This document shows, piece by piece, positions 56,776 to 64,000 of a stretch of 64,000 bases of DNA. The notes under the pieces are model-generated. The model was not told the DNA's origin. It saw nothing but the letters and a program-made list of their open reading frames with translations, and searched no databases. Every line of letters starts with the position of its first letter. The stretch's first letter is position 1. The stretch comes from Hydrogenovibrio thermophilus. GTDB lineage: Bacteria; Pseudomonadota; Gammaproteobacteria; Thiomicrospirales; Thiomicrospiraceae. The stretch lies in NCBI RefSeq assembly GCF_004028275.1, contig NZ_CP035033.1:1488001-1552000 (forward strand). Reading direction: 5' to 3'. The translations under genes were made by a program, and so were the position numbers.

Positions 56776-56815
56776 AAAAAGGCGCTGCGAATCACGCGAT
56801 TCCAGCGCCTTTTTT
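56776..56815. terminator. Bidirectional terminator after the FKBP gene
   Basis: Five A, GGCGCTG, one bulged C, GAATC, ACGC loop, GATTC, CAGCGCC, six T. Placed between the convergent FKBP and YcgN genes. Confidence 0.9.
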
Positions 56816-56857
56816 GTATCCGTTCAACGGCTTTTCCATCCATCACAGCTTTAAGTC

Positions 56858-57307
56858 TTAAGGCTTTTCCATTAAATACTCTTCATAATCCAGTCCCGGT
56901 CTGTCCACCACGACCGGAATCGCCAACAACCCGACCCCTGCCTTTTGAACCGAGTCTTTATGACCCGACACCAAAGGATGCCAGTCTGGTAAAGGATCGC
57001 CACGCAATAACACTCGATAACCGCAGGTGTCCGGCAACCAATCGAACTCCGCCACCCGTTCCACCGTCAAGTTCACACAGGTCGGTACATTCACCGAACG
57101 ATTGGCATAATCGGAACACGCCGCCGTTTGGGTATCCGAGTACGGACAGACCACGCGAGTGTAGACAATTTCGTCAGTCTCATCGTCCTGTAATTTGGTC
57201 AAACAGCACAAACCACAGCCATCGCAAACCGCCTCCCACTCGTCCGGCGTCATTTCCGCCAAAGTTTTGATTTCCCAAAAAGGTTTTTCAGGGGTTTTAT
57301 CGGTCAT
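56858..57307 (-). CDS. YcgN-family protein
   Basis: A 149-residue cytoplasmic protein of the YcgN/UPF0260 family. The N-terminal CDGCGLCCLTKL cysteine cluster and later VCPYSD, TAACSDYANR, VPTCVNLT cysteines suggest a bound zinc or Fe-S cluster. Function in the family is not established. Overlaps the pseudouridine synthase gene by 11 bases. Confidence 0.88.
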   Translation of the reverse strand: MTDKTPEKPFWEIKTLAEMTPDEWEAVCDGCGLCCLTKLQDDETDEIVYTRVVCPYSDTQTAACSDYANRSVNVPTCVNLTVERVAEFDWLPDTCGYRVLLRGDPLPDWHPLVSGHKDSVQKAGVGLLAIPVVVDRPGLDYEEYLMEKP

Positions 57308-58022
57308 CTTGCTTCTCTTTCATCTTAAAAAATCGCCAAGGCGCTTGCCATTCAATCAGGCAAGCGTCGGCGGCGTCACTTAAAAAGCGCTCGCCCTGCT
57401 CCGGTTTCAGAACAAACTCATAGTCTTCACCCTCGTACTCAAAGCGCAGCGCATAGGCATGTAAATAACCTCGGTCCTCATGTTGCGCTTTTTCCACCGC
57501 ATCATAGCGACGGTCACCCGCAATCGGTGCGCCAAGGCTTTTCAAGGCCACCCGTAGCTGATGGGTTTTGCCGGTATGCGGCTTCAATAAAAACCAACGT
57601 TCATTGGGCCGACAACTTTGGGAAATAAATTGCGTCACGGCCGGGTTGGTTTGTGTGGTGGCCAATTTCCAACTGCCCCGCCGCGCCGGAAGCATATCGC
57701 CTTTCACCCAGCCTTGCTTTTTCTTCGGCTTGTGCGTGGAAATCGCCAGATAATATTTCTCCACGTCGCGCTGTTCAAACAGCATTTGAAAACGCTGAGC
57801 CGCCAACAAGTTAAGGGCAAAAACCACCAGGCCTGACGTCATCTTATCCAAACGGTGCACTGGATACAGTTCGGGCAATTCATACTGCTGTTGTAGCAAA
57901 ACGGCCAGGCCTGGCTGTTTTTCGCCCGCCTCATCCGCTTCGCTGTGAAAGTCCAAACCGGACGGCTTATTCACCACCCAGAAGTCCTGCCCCTGAAATA
58001 CCGCTGAAATCCGTTGTGCCAT
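57297..58022 (-). CDS. RluA-family pseudouridine synthase
   Basis: A 241-residue enzyme isomerising uridine in RNA. The catalytic Asp is in PVHRLDKMTSGLVVFAL, the core continues with TGKTHQLRVALKSLGAPI and GDRRYD. No S4 domain. The target RNA cannot be predicted. The ATG is preferred to the TTG two codons upstream. Contains a CCAGGCCTGG copy. Confidence 0.9.
   Translation of the reverse strand: MAQRISAVFQGQDFWVVNKPSGLDFHSEADEAGEKQPGLAVLLQQQYELPELYPVHRLDKMTSGLVVFALNLLAAQRFQMLFEQRDVEKYYLAISTHKPKKKQGWVKGDMLPARRGSWKLATTQTNPAVTQFISQSCRPNERWFLLKPHTGKTHQLRVALKSLGAPIAGDRRYDAVEKAQHEDRGYLHAYALRFEYEGEDYEFVLKPEQGERFLSDAADACLIEWQAPWRFFKMKEKQDDR
57905..57914. repeat. CCAGGCCTGG palindrome, copy 19 (in RluA-family gene)
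   Basis: Exact copy read as Pro-Gly-Leu; symmetry extends to 12 bases. Confidence 0.95.
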
Positions 58023-58076
58023 TTGCAATCGTCATGGTCTAAAAAAGCGAAAGTTTACCGAATTCAAGGCCTTAAA

Positions 58077-58124
58077 TGTCATTTAATTCAACACATCATT
58101 TCAAAAAACAACAATTAAATGACA
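58077..58124 (+). promoter_or_regulatory. Upstream dyad, possible activator site for the sigma-54 promoter
   Basis: TGTCATTTAATT (58077-58088) and AATTAAATGACA (58113-58124) are perfect inverted copies 24 bases apart, centred about 80 bases upstream of the -24 element. This fits an enhancer site for a sigma-54 activator. Confidence 0.5.
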
Positions 58125-58178
58125 CTGAAAACTTAATAAAAAAATTTTAATTTCAACAACTTAACTAACTTTTAATTC

Positions 58179-58194
58179 TGGCACGCTTCTTGTA
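58179..58194 (+). promoter_or_regulatory. Sigma-54 type promoter
   Basis: TGGCACG at the -24 position, four bases, then TTGTA at -12; only one base differs from TGGCACG-N4-TTGCA. It is about 75 bases before the start of the CheZ-like gene. Confidence 0.65.
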
Positions 58195-58269
58195 ATAGTT
58201 CTGTTTGAATAAAACCAACAGGCGTTAAAACGTCAACAAATTGACAATCAAACACTGGGGAACATCATT

Positions 58270-58728
58270 ATGGCGAGTAAAATGAATACATCACAAAAAG
58301 TCAGCACCTGTTTGGATTACATTGATCGACGCTTGGAAACCACGTCCGAACAGACCATCCAGATTGCAGAAATGATTATTAACGACATCAAAGAATTGAC
58401 CGCCGCTTATCCAGAAGCCTTGAAGAACAATCGTTTAAGAGAGCACGCCGAGCGCGTCCGCACCACGCAGATGAAATGGGTTAATCAATTGCACGACATT
58501 ATTTTGGAACAAACCAATCGAGATTTGAACGGTCAAGTGATTCAGGCGTTACAAAACTTCATCAACACCATGAATAAAAAACAGTTGAAGCACCTGGATT
58601 TCGACATGCCCAGCGCCGTCAAGCGTGAACAGCCTGAACACGAACATGAATATCTAACACAAGAACAGATCGAAGCCTTAATGGCCTCCGACATCAAACA
58701 ACTGCCGGTGTCGTCCACGCACCATTAA
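58270..58728 (+). CDS. CheZ-like protein phosphatase of chemotaxis
   Basis: A 152-residue, mainly helical protein. The segment QTNRDLNGQVIQALQNFINT resembles the catalytic helix of CheZ, in which Asp and Gln of DLTGQ act on phospho-CheY. The C-terminal tail LTQEQIEALMASD resembles the CheY-binding peptides of FliM and CheZ. It is shorter than E. coli CheZ (214). It stands alone behind a sigma-54 type promoter. The function is inferred from these two motifs; a structural match is needed. Confidence 0.6.
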   Translation: MASKMNTSQKVSTCLDYIDRRLETTSEQTIQIAEMIINDIKELTAAYPEALKNNRLREHAERVRTTQMKWVNQLHDIILEQTNRDLNGQVIQALQNFINTMNKKQLKHLDFDMPSAVKREQPEHEHEYLTQEQIEALMASDIKQLPVSSTHH

Positions 58729-58763
58729 GCTCAATCGGTTCCATGTCGTTCGCTGAACGGCAG

Positions 58764-58799
58764 ATATAAAAAAAGACCAGGCCTGGTCTTTTTTTATAT
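58764..58799. terminator. 36-base perfect palindrome, bidirectional terminator (core copy 20)
   Basis: Each arm reads ATAT, seven A, GACCAGG; the second arm is its exact complement, so a T run exists on both strands. Core at 58777-58786. It sits between the convergent CheZ-like and secF genes. Confidence 0.93.
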
Positions 58800-58825
58800 T
58801 TCCAATTTGCTGTTTTGAAATTGGA

Positions 58826-59842
58826 TTATTTTTTGCGCTTGCTCTGCTTGGCCGCATCGCGTGCTTCACGTTCCGCTTCCTGCTCCAGGAAAATACGGTT
58901 CAACTCTTCTTCCTGTGCCGTGGCATCCGCACCTTCTTTTACCGGCTTCATCAAATCTTCCTTTGATACGCCCAATGCCAAGGCAATGGAGCTGGCAACG
59001 AAGGTGGATGAATAGGTCCCGACCACGACGCCAACAATCAAGGCCAATGCGAAGTTGTGAATGATTTCCCCACCTAAAACAAACAAGGCAATCAGCACCA
59101 GCAAGGTGGTCAAGGAGGTCATCAGGGTTCGCGCCAGCATCTGGTTCACGGCCAAATTCGTGACCTCCTCCGGCGTGCCGTCTCGCACGGTTCGGAAGTT
59201 TTCCCGCACCCGGTCGAAGACCACGATGGTATCGTTCAGGGAATAACCGATGACCGCCAGTAACGCCGCCAGCACCGTTAAATCGAACTGGGCCTGCGTC
59301 CAGGCAAACACGCCCAGCGTGATGACCACATCATGCACCAAGGCCGCCACGGAACCGATGGAGAAGCGGAACTCGAAACGTAACGCTACGTAAATCAAAA
59401 TCCCGATCAAGGCATAAATCACCGACAAAGCACCGTCTTCAGTCAATTCATCCCCAACCTGCGGACCGACGAATTCGACACGACGCAACTCAAAGCCGTC
59501 GGAATGGTTATCCCGCAATCCGTCCATCGCCATATTGCTGATTTGCGCGGAATTCACGCCGTCGCGCGGCGCAATGCGAATCAAAACGTCTTCCGCCGAA
59601 CCGAAGTTCTGAACCACCGCTTCGTCAAAGCCGCTGACCTGTAAGGCGTCACGAATGTTATCGACATCGGCCGGTTCTTGATACGACAATTCGATAATCG
59701 TCCCGCCGGTGAAGTCAATCCCCAGGTTCAGCCCTTTCACAAACAAACCGACGACAGACAAAATGACGAAAGCCAATGAAACCCCCATCGCCAAGCGGCG
59801 ATGGCCCATAAAGTTATACTGTTTTTCTACTTGTGCGCTCAT
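58826..59842 (-). CDS. secF: Protein translocase subunit SecF
   Basis: A 338-residue inner membrane protein of the Sec translocon accessory complex SecDF-YajC, which pulls substrates across using the proton gradient. Six transmembrane segments. Conserved: GLNLGIDFTGGTIIEL, then ALLAVIGYSLNDTIVVFDRVREN. A charged C-terminal tail (EAEREARDAAKQSKRKK). Follows secD by 14 bases. Confidence 0.96.
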   Translation of the reverse strand: MSAQVEKQYNFMGHRRLAMGVSLAFVILSVVGLFVKGLNLGIDFTGGTIIELSYQEPADVDNIRDALQVSGFDEAVVQNFGSAEDVLIRIAPRDGVNSAQISNMAMDGLRDNHSDGFELRRVEFVGPQVGDELTEDGALSVIYALIGILIYVALRFEFRFSIGSVAALVHDVVITLGVFAWTQAQFDLTVLAALLAVIGYSLNDTIVVFDRVRENFRTVRDGTPEEVTNLAVNQMLARTLMTSLTTLLVLIALFVLGGEIIHNFALALIVGVVVGTYSSTFVASSIALALGVSKEDLMKPVKEGADATAQEEELNRIFLEQEAEREARDAAKQSKRKK

Positions 59843-59856
59843 TGTGTTTCCTCTGA

Positions 59857-61734
59857 CTAAACCGATAATTTTTCTACCGGCTTATTGCCGTATAGCGCGT
59901 TCACCAACGCTCTTGTACCCAAGATGGCGGTAAACATGGAGGTAATGATCCCGATGGACAGTGTAATCGCAAAGCCTTTAATCGGCCCGGTACCGAAACT
60001 GAACAGGACAACCGCCGCCAACAAGGTGGTGATATTGGCATCGGCAATGGTCACGAAGGCTTTTTCATAACCGGCGTGAATGGCCGACTGCACCGACGAA
60101 TTACGCAACTCTTCGCGAATCCGCTCGAAAATCAACACATTGGCATCCACCGCCATCCCGACGGTCAAGACGATGCCCGCAATCCCCGGCAACGTCAAAG
60201 TCGCCTGCAACAACGATAGCACCGCGACAATCAGAACCAAATTCAAGGTCAGAGCCACATTGGCGATCATGCCGAACACTTTATAACGCCAGACCATCAC
60301 CACCAATACCAGCAAGAAGCCGACAACCACGGACATCATGCCCTGATCGATATTGTCTTGCCCCAGGCTCGGTCCGACAGTACGTTCTTCAACGATTTCC
60401 ATCGGTGCCGCCAAAGCCCCGGCACGCAACAGCAACGCCAAATCCTGCGCTTCTTGCGGACTGTCCAAACCGGTGATTTGGAAACGATTGGCGAACTGGC
60501 CGCGAATCACTGCGGCGTTGATGACATCTTTGGTCGTCACACGTTTTTTAATGGTTTCATCGCCTTTTTCGATGGTGTCGATACGGTTTTCAATGAACAC
60601 CACCGCCATGCGGTTACCGATATTCTCTTTGGTGGTCGCCAGCATCTTACGTCCGCCGACCCCATCCAAGGTCACCGTCACTTCCGGCGAACCGGATTCC
60701 GGATCGATACCGGACTGCGCATTGATAACATTGTCACCGGTCACAATCACACTGCGTTTCAGCAAAATCGGGCGACCGTTTCGGAAATGGTACAAACGCG
60801 AACCGTTCGGCGCATAACCGGTTTTTTCAGCACGTGCCGCATCGCCTTTTTCTTCCACTAGACGGAACTCCAACGTAGCTGTCGCGCCTAGGATTTCCTT
60901 CGCTTTAGCCGTGTCTTGAACGCCCGGCAATTGCACAACGATACGGCGATCACCTTGCTGCTGAATGACCGGCTCAGCGACCCCCAGCTCGTTGATACGG
61001 TTACGCAAGGTGGTGATGTTTTGTTTCAAGGCATAGGTGCGCGCCTCTTCCAACGTTTTCGGGAGCAAACGGATTTCCAACGCATGCTCATCCGGTTTTT
61101 GAATCAAATTGAACTGAGCCGGATAAGCTTCCTGAAGCGCCTTGTCGGCCGCTTCCACACTGGCGGCATCGCGGAATTTTGCCATCAAATGGTCTTGCTG
61201 GTATTCCACGCCTAGGTAACGAATGCGTTCTTTTCGGAAGGTGGCTTTAATTTCATCCACATAACGGTTGTAGTTTTTCTCGATGGCCGCTTCCATGTCG
61301 ACGTCCATCAAGAAATGCACCCCGCCACGCAAATCCAAACCGAGATACATCGGCTGCGCGCCCATGGCTCTCAAAAACTCCGGCGTAGCCGGTGCCAAAT
61401 TCAAGGCCACGACAGCTTGACGGCCCAAAACGTCTTTCAGCACACTTTTGGCTTTCAGCTGGTCGTCCGCATTATGAAAACGAATCAGGAACTGACCGTT
61501 TTGATATTTTAAGGATTTCGGGTCCAGGTCGGCTTTTGCCAAAGTGGACTCAATGGTTTTTTCGGTGCTGGCATCAAACTGCACCGACTTGGCCGGCGAT
61601 ACCTGTACCGCCGGATCGTCGCCAAACAGGTTCGGAGCTGCATAAATCAGCCCGAGCACAATGACAACGAGTAATAACAGATATTTCCAGGCAGGATACT
61701 GGTTACTGATGACTTTTTGTCTTGATTCAAACAT
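59857..61734 (-). CDS. secD: Protein translocase subunit SecD
   Basis: A 625-residue subunit with one N-terminal membrane helix, a large periplasmic P1 domain (about 30-445) and five C-terminal helices. Signature LGLDLRGGVHFLMDVD, and GIAGIVLTVGMAVDANVLIFERIREE with the conserved proton-relay Asp. Length matches E. coli SecD (615). A terminator-like hairpin lies between yajC and secD. Confidence 0.96.
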   Translation of the reverse strand: MFESRQKVISNQYPAWKYLLLLVVIVLGLIYAAPNLFGDDPAVQVSPAKSVQFDASTEKTIESTLAKADLDPKSLKYQNGQFLIRFHNADDQLKAKSVLKDVLGRQAVVALNLAPATPEFLRAMGAQPMYLGLDLRGGVHFLMDVDMEAAIEKNYNRYVDEIKATFRKERIRYLGVEYQQDHLMAKFRDAASVEAADKALQEAYPAQFNLIQKPDEHALEIRLLPKTLEEARTYALKQNITTLRNRINELGVAEPVIQQQGDRRIVVQLPGVQDTAKAKEILGATATLEFRLVEEKGDAARAEKTGYAPNGSRLYHFRNGRPILLKRSVIVTGDNVINAQSGIDPESGSPEVTVTLDGVGGRKMLATTKENIGNRMAVVFIENRIDTIEKGDETIKKRVTTKDVINAAVIRGQFANRFQITGLDSPQEAQDLALLLRAGALAAPMEIVEERTVGPSLGQDNIDQGMMSVVVGFLLVLVVMVWRYKVFGMIANVALTLNLVLIVAVLSLLQATLTLPGIAGIVLTVGMAVDANVLIFERIREELRNSSVQSAIHAGYEKAFVTIADANITTLLAAVVLFSFGTGPIKGFAITLSIGIITSMFTAILGTRALVNALYGNKPVEKLSV

Positions 61735-61821
61735 GGTCGTATTTTTCCAAAAAACGGCTAAGGTGCTAGCCTAGAGAACACGCACCGTGGATTTCGATAC
61801 GTGCAAGTGCTTCCCTTAAAA

Positions 61822-61847
61822 CAACAAAAGGGGCCAATCAGCCCCTT
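61822..61847 (-). terminator. Terminator or attenuator after yajC
   Basis: On the minus strand AAGGGGC pairs with GCCCCTT around a six-base loop and is followed by TTGTTGTTTT. It would lower or control read-through from queA-tgt-yajC into secDF. Confidence 0.65.
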
Positions 61848-61864
61848 GTCGTTTTGGTGCCTGC

Positions 61865-62197
61865 TTATTCAGCAGTCCCTTTCAATGTTCCTTTCGGCAA
61901 CTCACGTGCAACGTTTTGACGCTCAACTTTCACGGTCACGTTGTCGGCGATTTCCAAATCGACGAAGTTTTCATCCAATTCGCGGATTTTACCGGCCAAA
62001 CCGCCGTAAGTGACGACTTCCGCGCCTTTCCCCAGAGCTTGAACCAACTTCTTATGCTCTTTGACTTTCTTTTGCTGTGGACGAATCAACAAGAAGTAAA
62101 ACACCACAAACAATAGAACCAACGGAAGCAACGCTTCAAAACCACTTCCTTGTGCGGCCGCGCCGCCTTCTGCCATGGCATCCGAAATCAAAATCAT
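61865..62197 (-). CDS. yajC: Preprotein translocase subunit YajC
   Basis: A 110-residue inner membrane protein with one transmembrane segment (about 20-38, LLPLVLLFVVFYFLLIRPQQ) and a cytoplasmic domain (VVTYGGLAGKIRELDENFVDL). It joins SecDF. The start is the ATG after AAGGAGAAAAAT; the frame is open 21 codons further up without conserved features. Confidence 0.95.
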   Translation of the reverse strand: MILISDAMAEGGAAAQGSGFEALLPLVLLFVVFYFLLIRPQQKKVKEHKKLVQALGKGAEVVTYGGLAGKIRELDENFVDLEIADNVTVKVERQNVARELPKGTLKGTAE

Positions 62198-62280
62198 ATT
62201 TTTCTCCTTAAAATTAACTGCGTTATTGTTGCATAAAAAATTTGAAAATTCTATTAACAAAATCTGACATCATCGGATTG

Positions 62281-63393
<1,113 letters not shown>

Positions 63394-63424
63394 TCAATTG
63401 TGTCCATTCGTTATGTGTTTGGCG

Positions 63425-64000
63425 TCATTCAGCCTTCGCAGCCGTTTTCTGAGCCGGATGCACCAGCATGGCATCGCCGTAACTGAAAAAGCGGTAACCT
63501 TGCGCCACGGCGTGAGCATAGGCTTGCATGGTGCGTTTATACCCCGCCAGCGCCGACACCAGCATGATCAAGGTGGATTCCGGCAGGTGAAAATTGGTCA
63601 AAAGCACATCCACCACTTGGAATTCGTACCCCGGGGTGATGAAAATATCGGTTTCACCCTGATAGGGTTGCAATGGCCCGTCACCGGAAAAACGCGCGGC
63701 GCTTTCCAAACAACGAACCGATGTGGTGCCCACGGCAATCACCCGCCCGCCTTTGCGTTTGGTTTCTTCAATCAACGCCACAGTTTCCGGCAAGACTTCA
63801 ATGACTTCAGAATGCATAACGTGCTCGGCAATGTCATCCACCTGCACCGGCTTAAAGGTCCCGGCGCCAACGTGCAGCGTTACAAACCCGGTCGATACGC
63901 CTTTGGCACGAATGCGTTCCAACAGGGCCTCATCAAAATGCAGTCCCGCCGTCGGTGCGGCAACCGCCCCCGGTTTGGCGGAGTACACCGTTTGATAGCG
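63425..64000 (-). CDS. queA: S-adenosylmethionine:tRNA ribosyltransferase-isomerase (partial)
   Basis: C-terminal 191 codons of QueA, which adds the ribosyl ring of SAM to preQ1 in tRNA, the step after Tgt. Visible: [34 protein letters not shown] and the C-terminal [27 protein letters not shown]. The frame is open to the edge of the window, so the N-terminus is missing. tgt follows after 31 bases. Confidence 0.95.
   Translation of the reverse strand, partial: RYQTVYSAKPGAVAAPTAGLHFDEALLERIRAKGVSTGFVTLHVGAGTFKPVQVDDIAEHVMHSEVIEVLPETVALIEETKRKGGRVIAVGTTSVRCLESAARFSGDGPLQPYQGETDIFITPGYEFQVVDVLLTNFHLPESTLIMLVSALAGYKRTMQAYAHAVAQGYRFFSYGDAMLVHPAQKTAAKAE

Overview
The window reads as chromosomal DNA of a free-living gammaproteobacterium. 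Gene content, order and protein sequences fit best with the Thiomicrospira / Hydrogenovibrio / Thiomicrorhabdus group of sulfur-oxidising chemolithoautotrophs; that placement is an inference. Almost everything is core genome. I see no insertion sequence, prophage, CRISPR array, tRNA or rRNA gene, and no toxin-antitoxin or restriction genes. The window cuts two genes: accA at the left edge (C-terminus outside) and queA at the right edge (N-terminus outside).

Layout. 1-7.3 kb: accA (partial), ycaO, a small cytochrome c, a periplasmic protein of unknown role, tsaB-yoaA, and a 41-codon L36 gene (rpmJ). 7.4-21.9 kb: cheV, then the minus-strand translation and envelope block rpsB-tsf / pyrH-frr / uppS-cdsA-rseP-bamA-skp-lpxD-fabZ-lpxA-lpxB-rnhB, with many ATGA overlaps and terminators after tsf and frr. 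22-29.6 kb: map-glnD, a VOC protein, dapD, an ArsC/Spx-like gene with dapE, a small membrane protein and a cyclic-nucleotide-binding-fold protein. 29.6-37.6 kb: an NSS transporter, murB, an MscS channel with nagZ, and a GGDEF-EAL protein. 37.6-47.5 kb: a long minus-strand run (exported protein, UbiA-like prenyltransferase, cysM, CYTH protein, TolC, peptide-binding lipoprotein, YjdF-like protein, TetR, L,D-transpeptidase, dppB, dppC). 47.5-58 kb: GST, exported DsrE-like protein, ferredoxin-trhP, DNA glycosylase, peroxiredoxin, rimO, an Asp-box (sialidase-like) protein, hemJ, an FKBP, ycgN and an RluA-family enzyme. 58-64 kb: a small CheZ-like gene behind a sigma-54-type promoter, then secF-secD-yajC-tgt-queA.

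The outstanding unexplained signal is the 10-base palindrome CCAGGCCTGG. I count 20 exact copies (about one per 3.2 kb, against about 0.06 expected for a random 10-mer in 64 kb). Eight are in the roughly 10% of the window that is non-coding. Twelve are inside genes, in all three reading frames (Pro-Gly-Leu, Gln-Ala-Trp, Arg-Pro-Gly), so selection on protein does not explain it. Some copies grow into longer perfect palindromes of 22, 24 and 36 bases, two of which look like bidirectional terminators. Each copy is two abutting CCWGG sites. It behaves like a genome-wide signature word comparable in density to HIP1 or DNA uptake sequences; its function is unknown to me.

Other points of interest: the CheZ-like gene with a sigma-54 promoter and an upstream dyad, a roughly 160-base inverted-repeat element at 52.1 kb, dyad operators before the peroxiredoxin and hemJ/FKBP genes, and an L,D-transpeptidase translationally coupled to a peptide permease that has no ATPase genes nearby.
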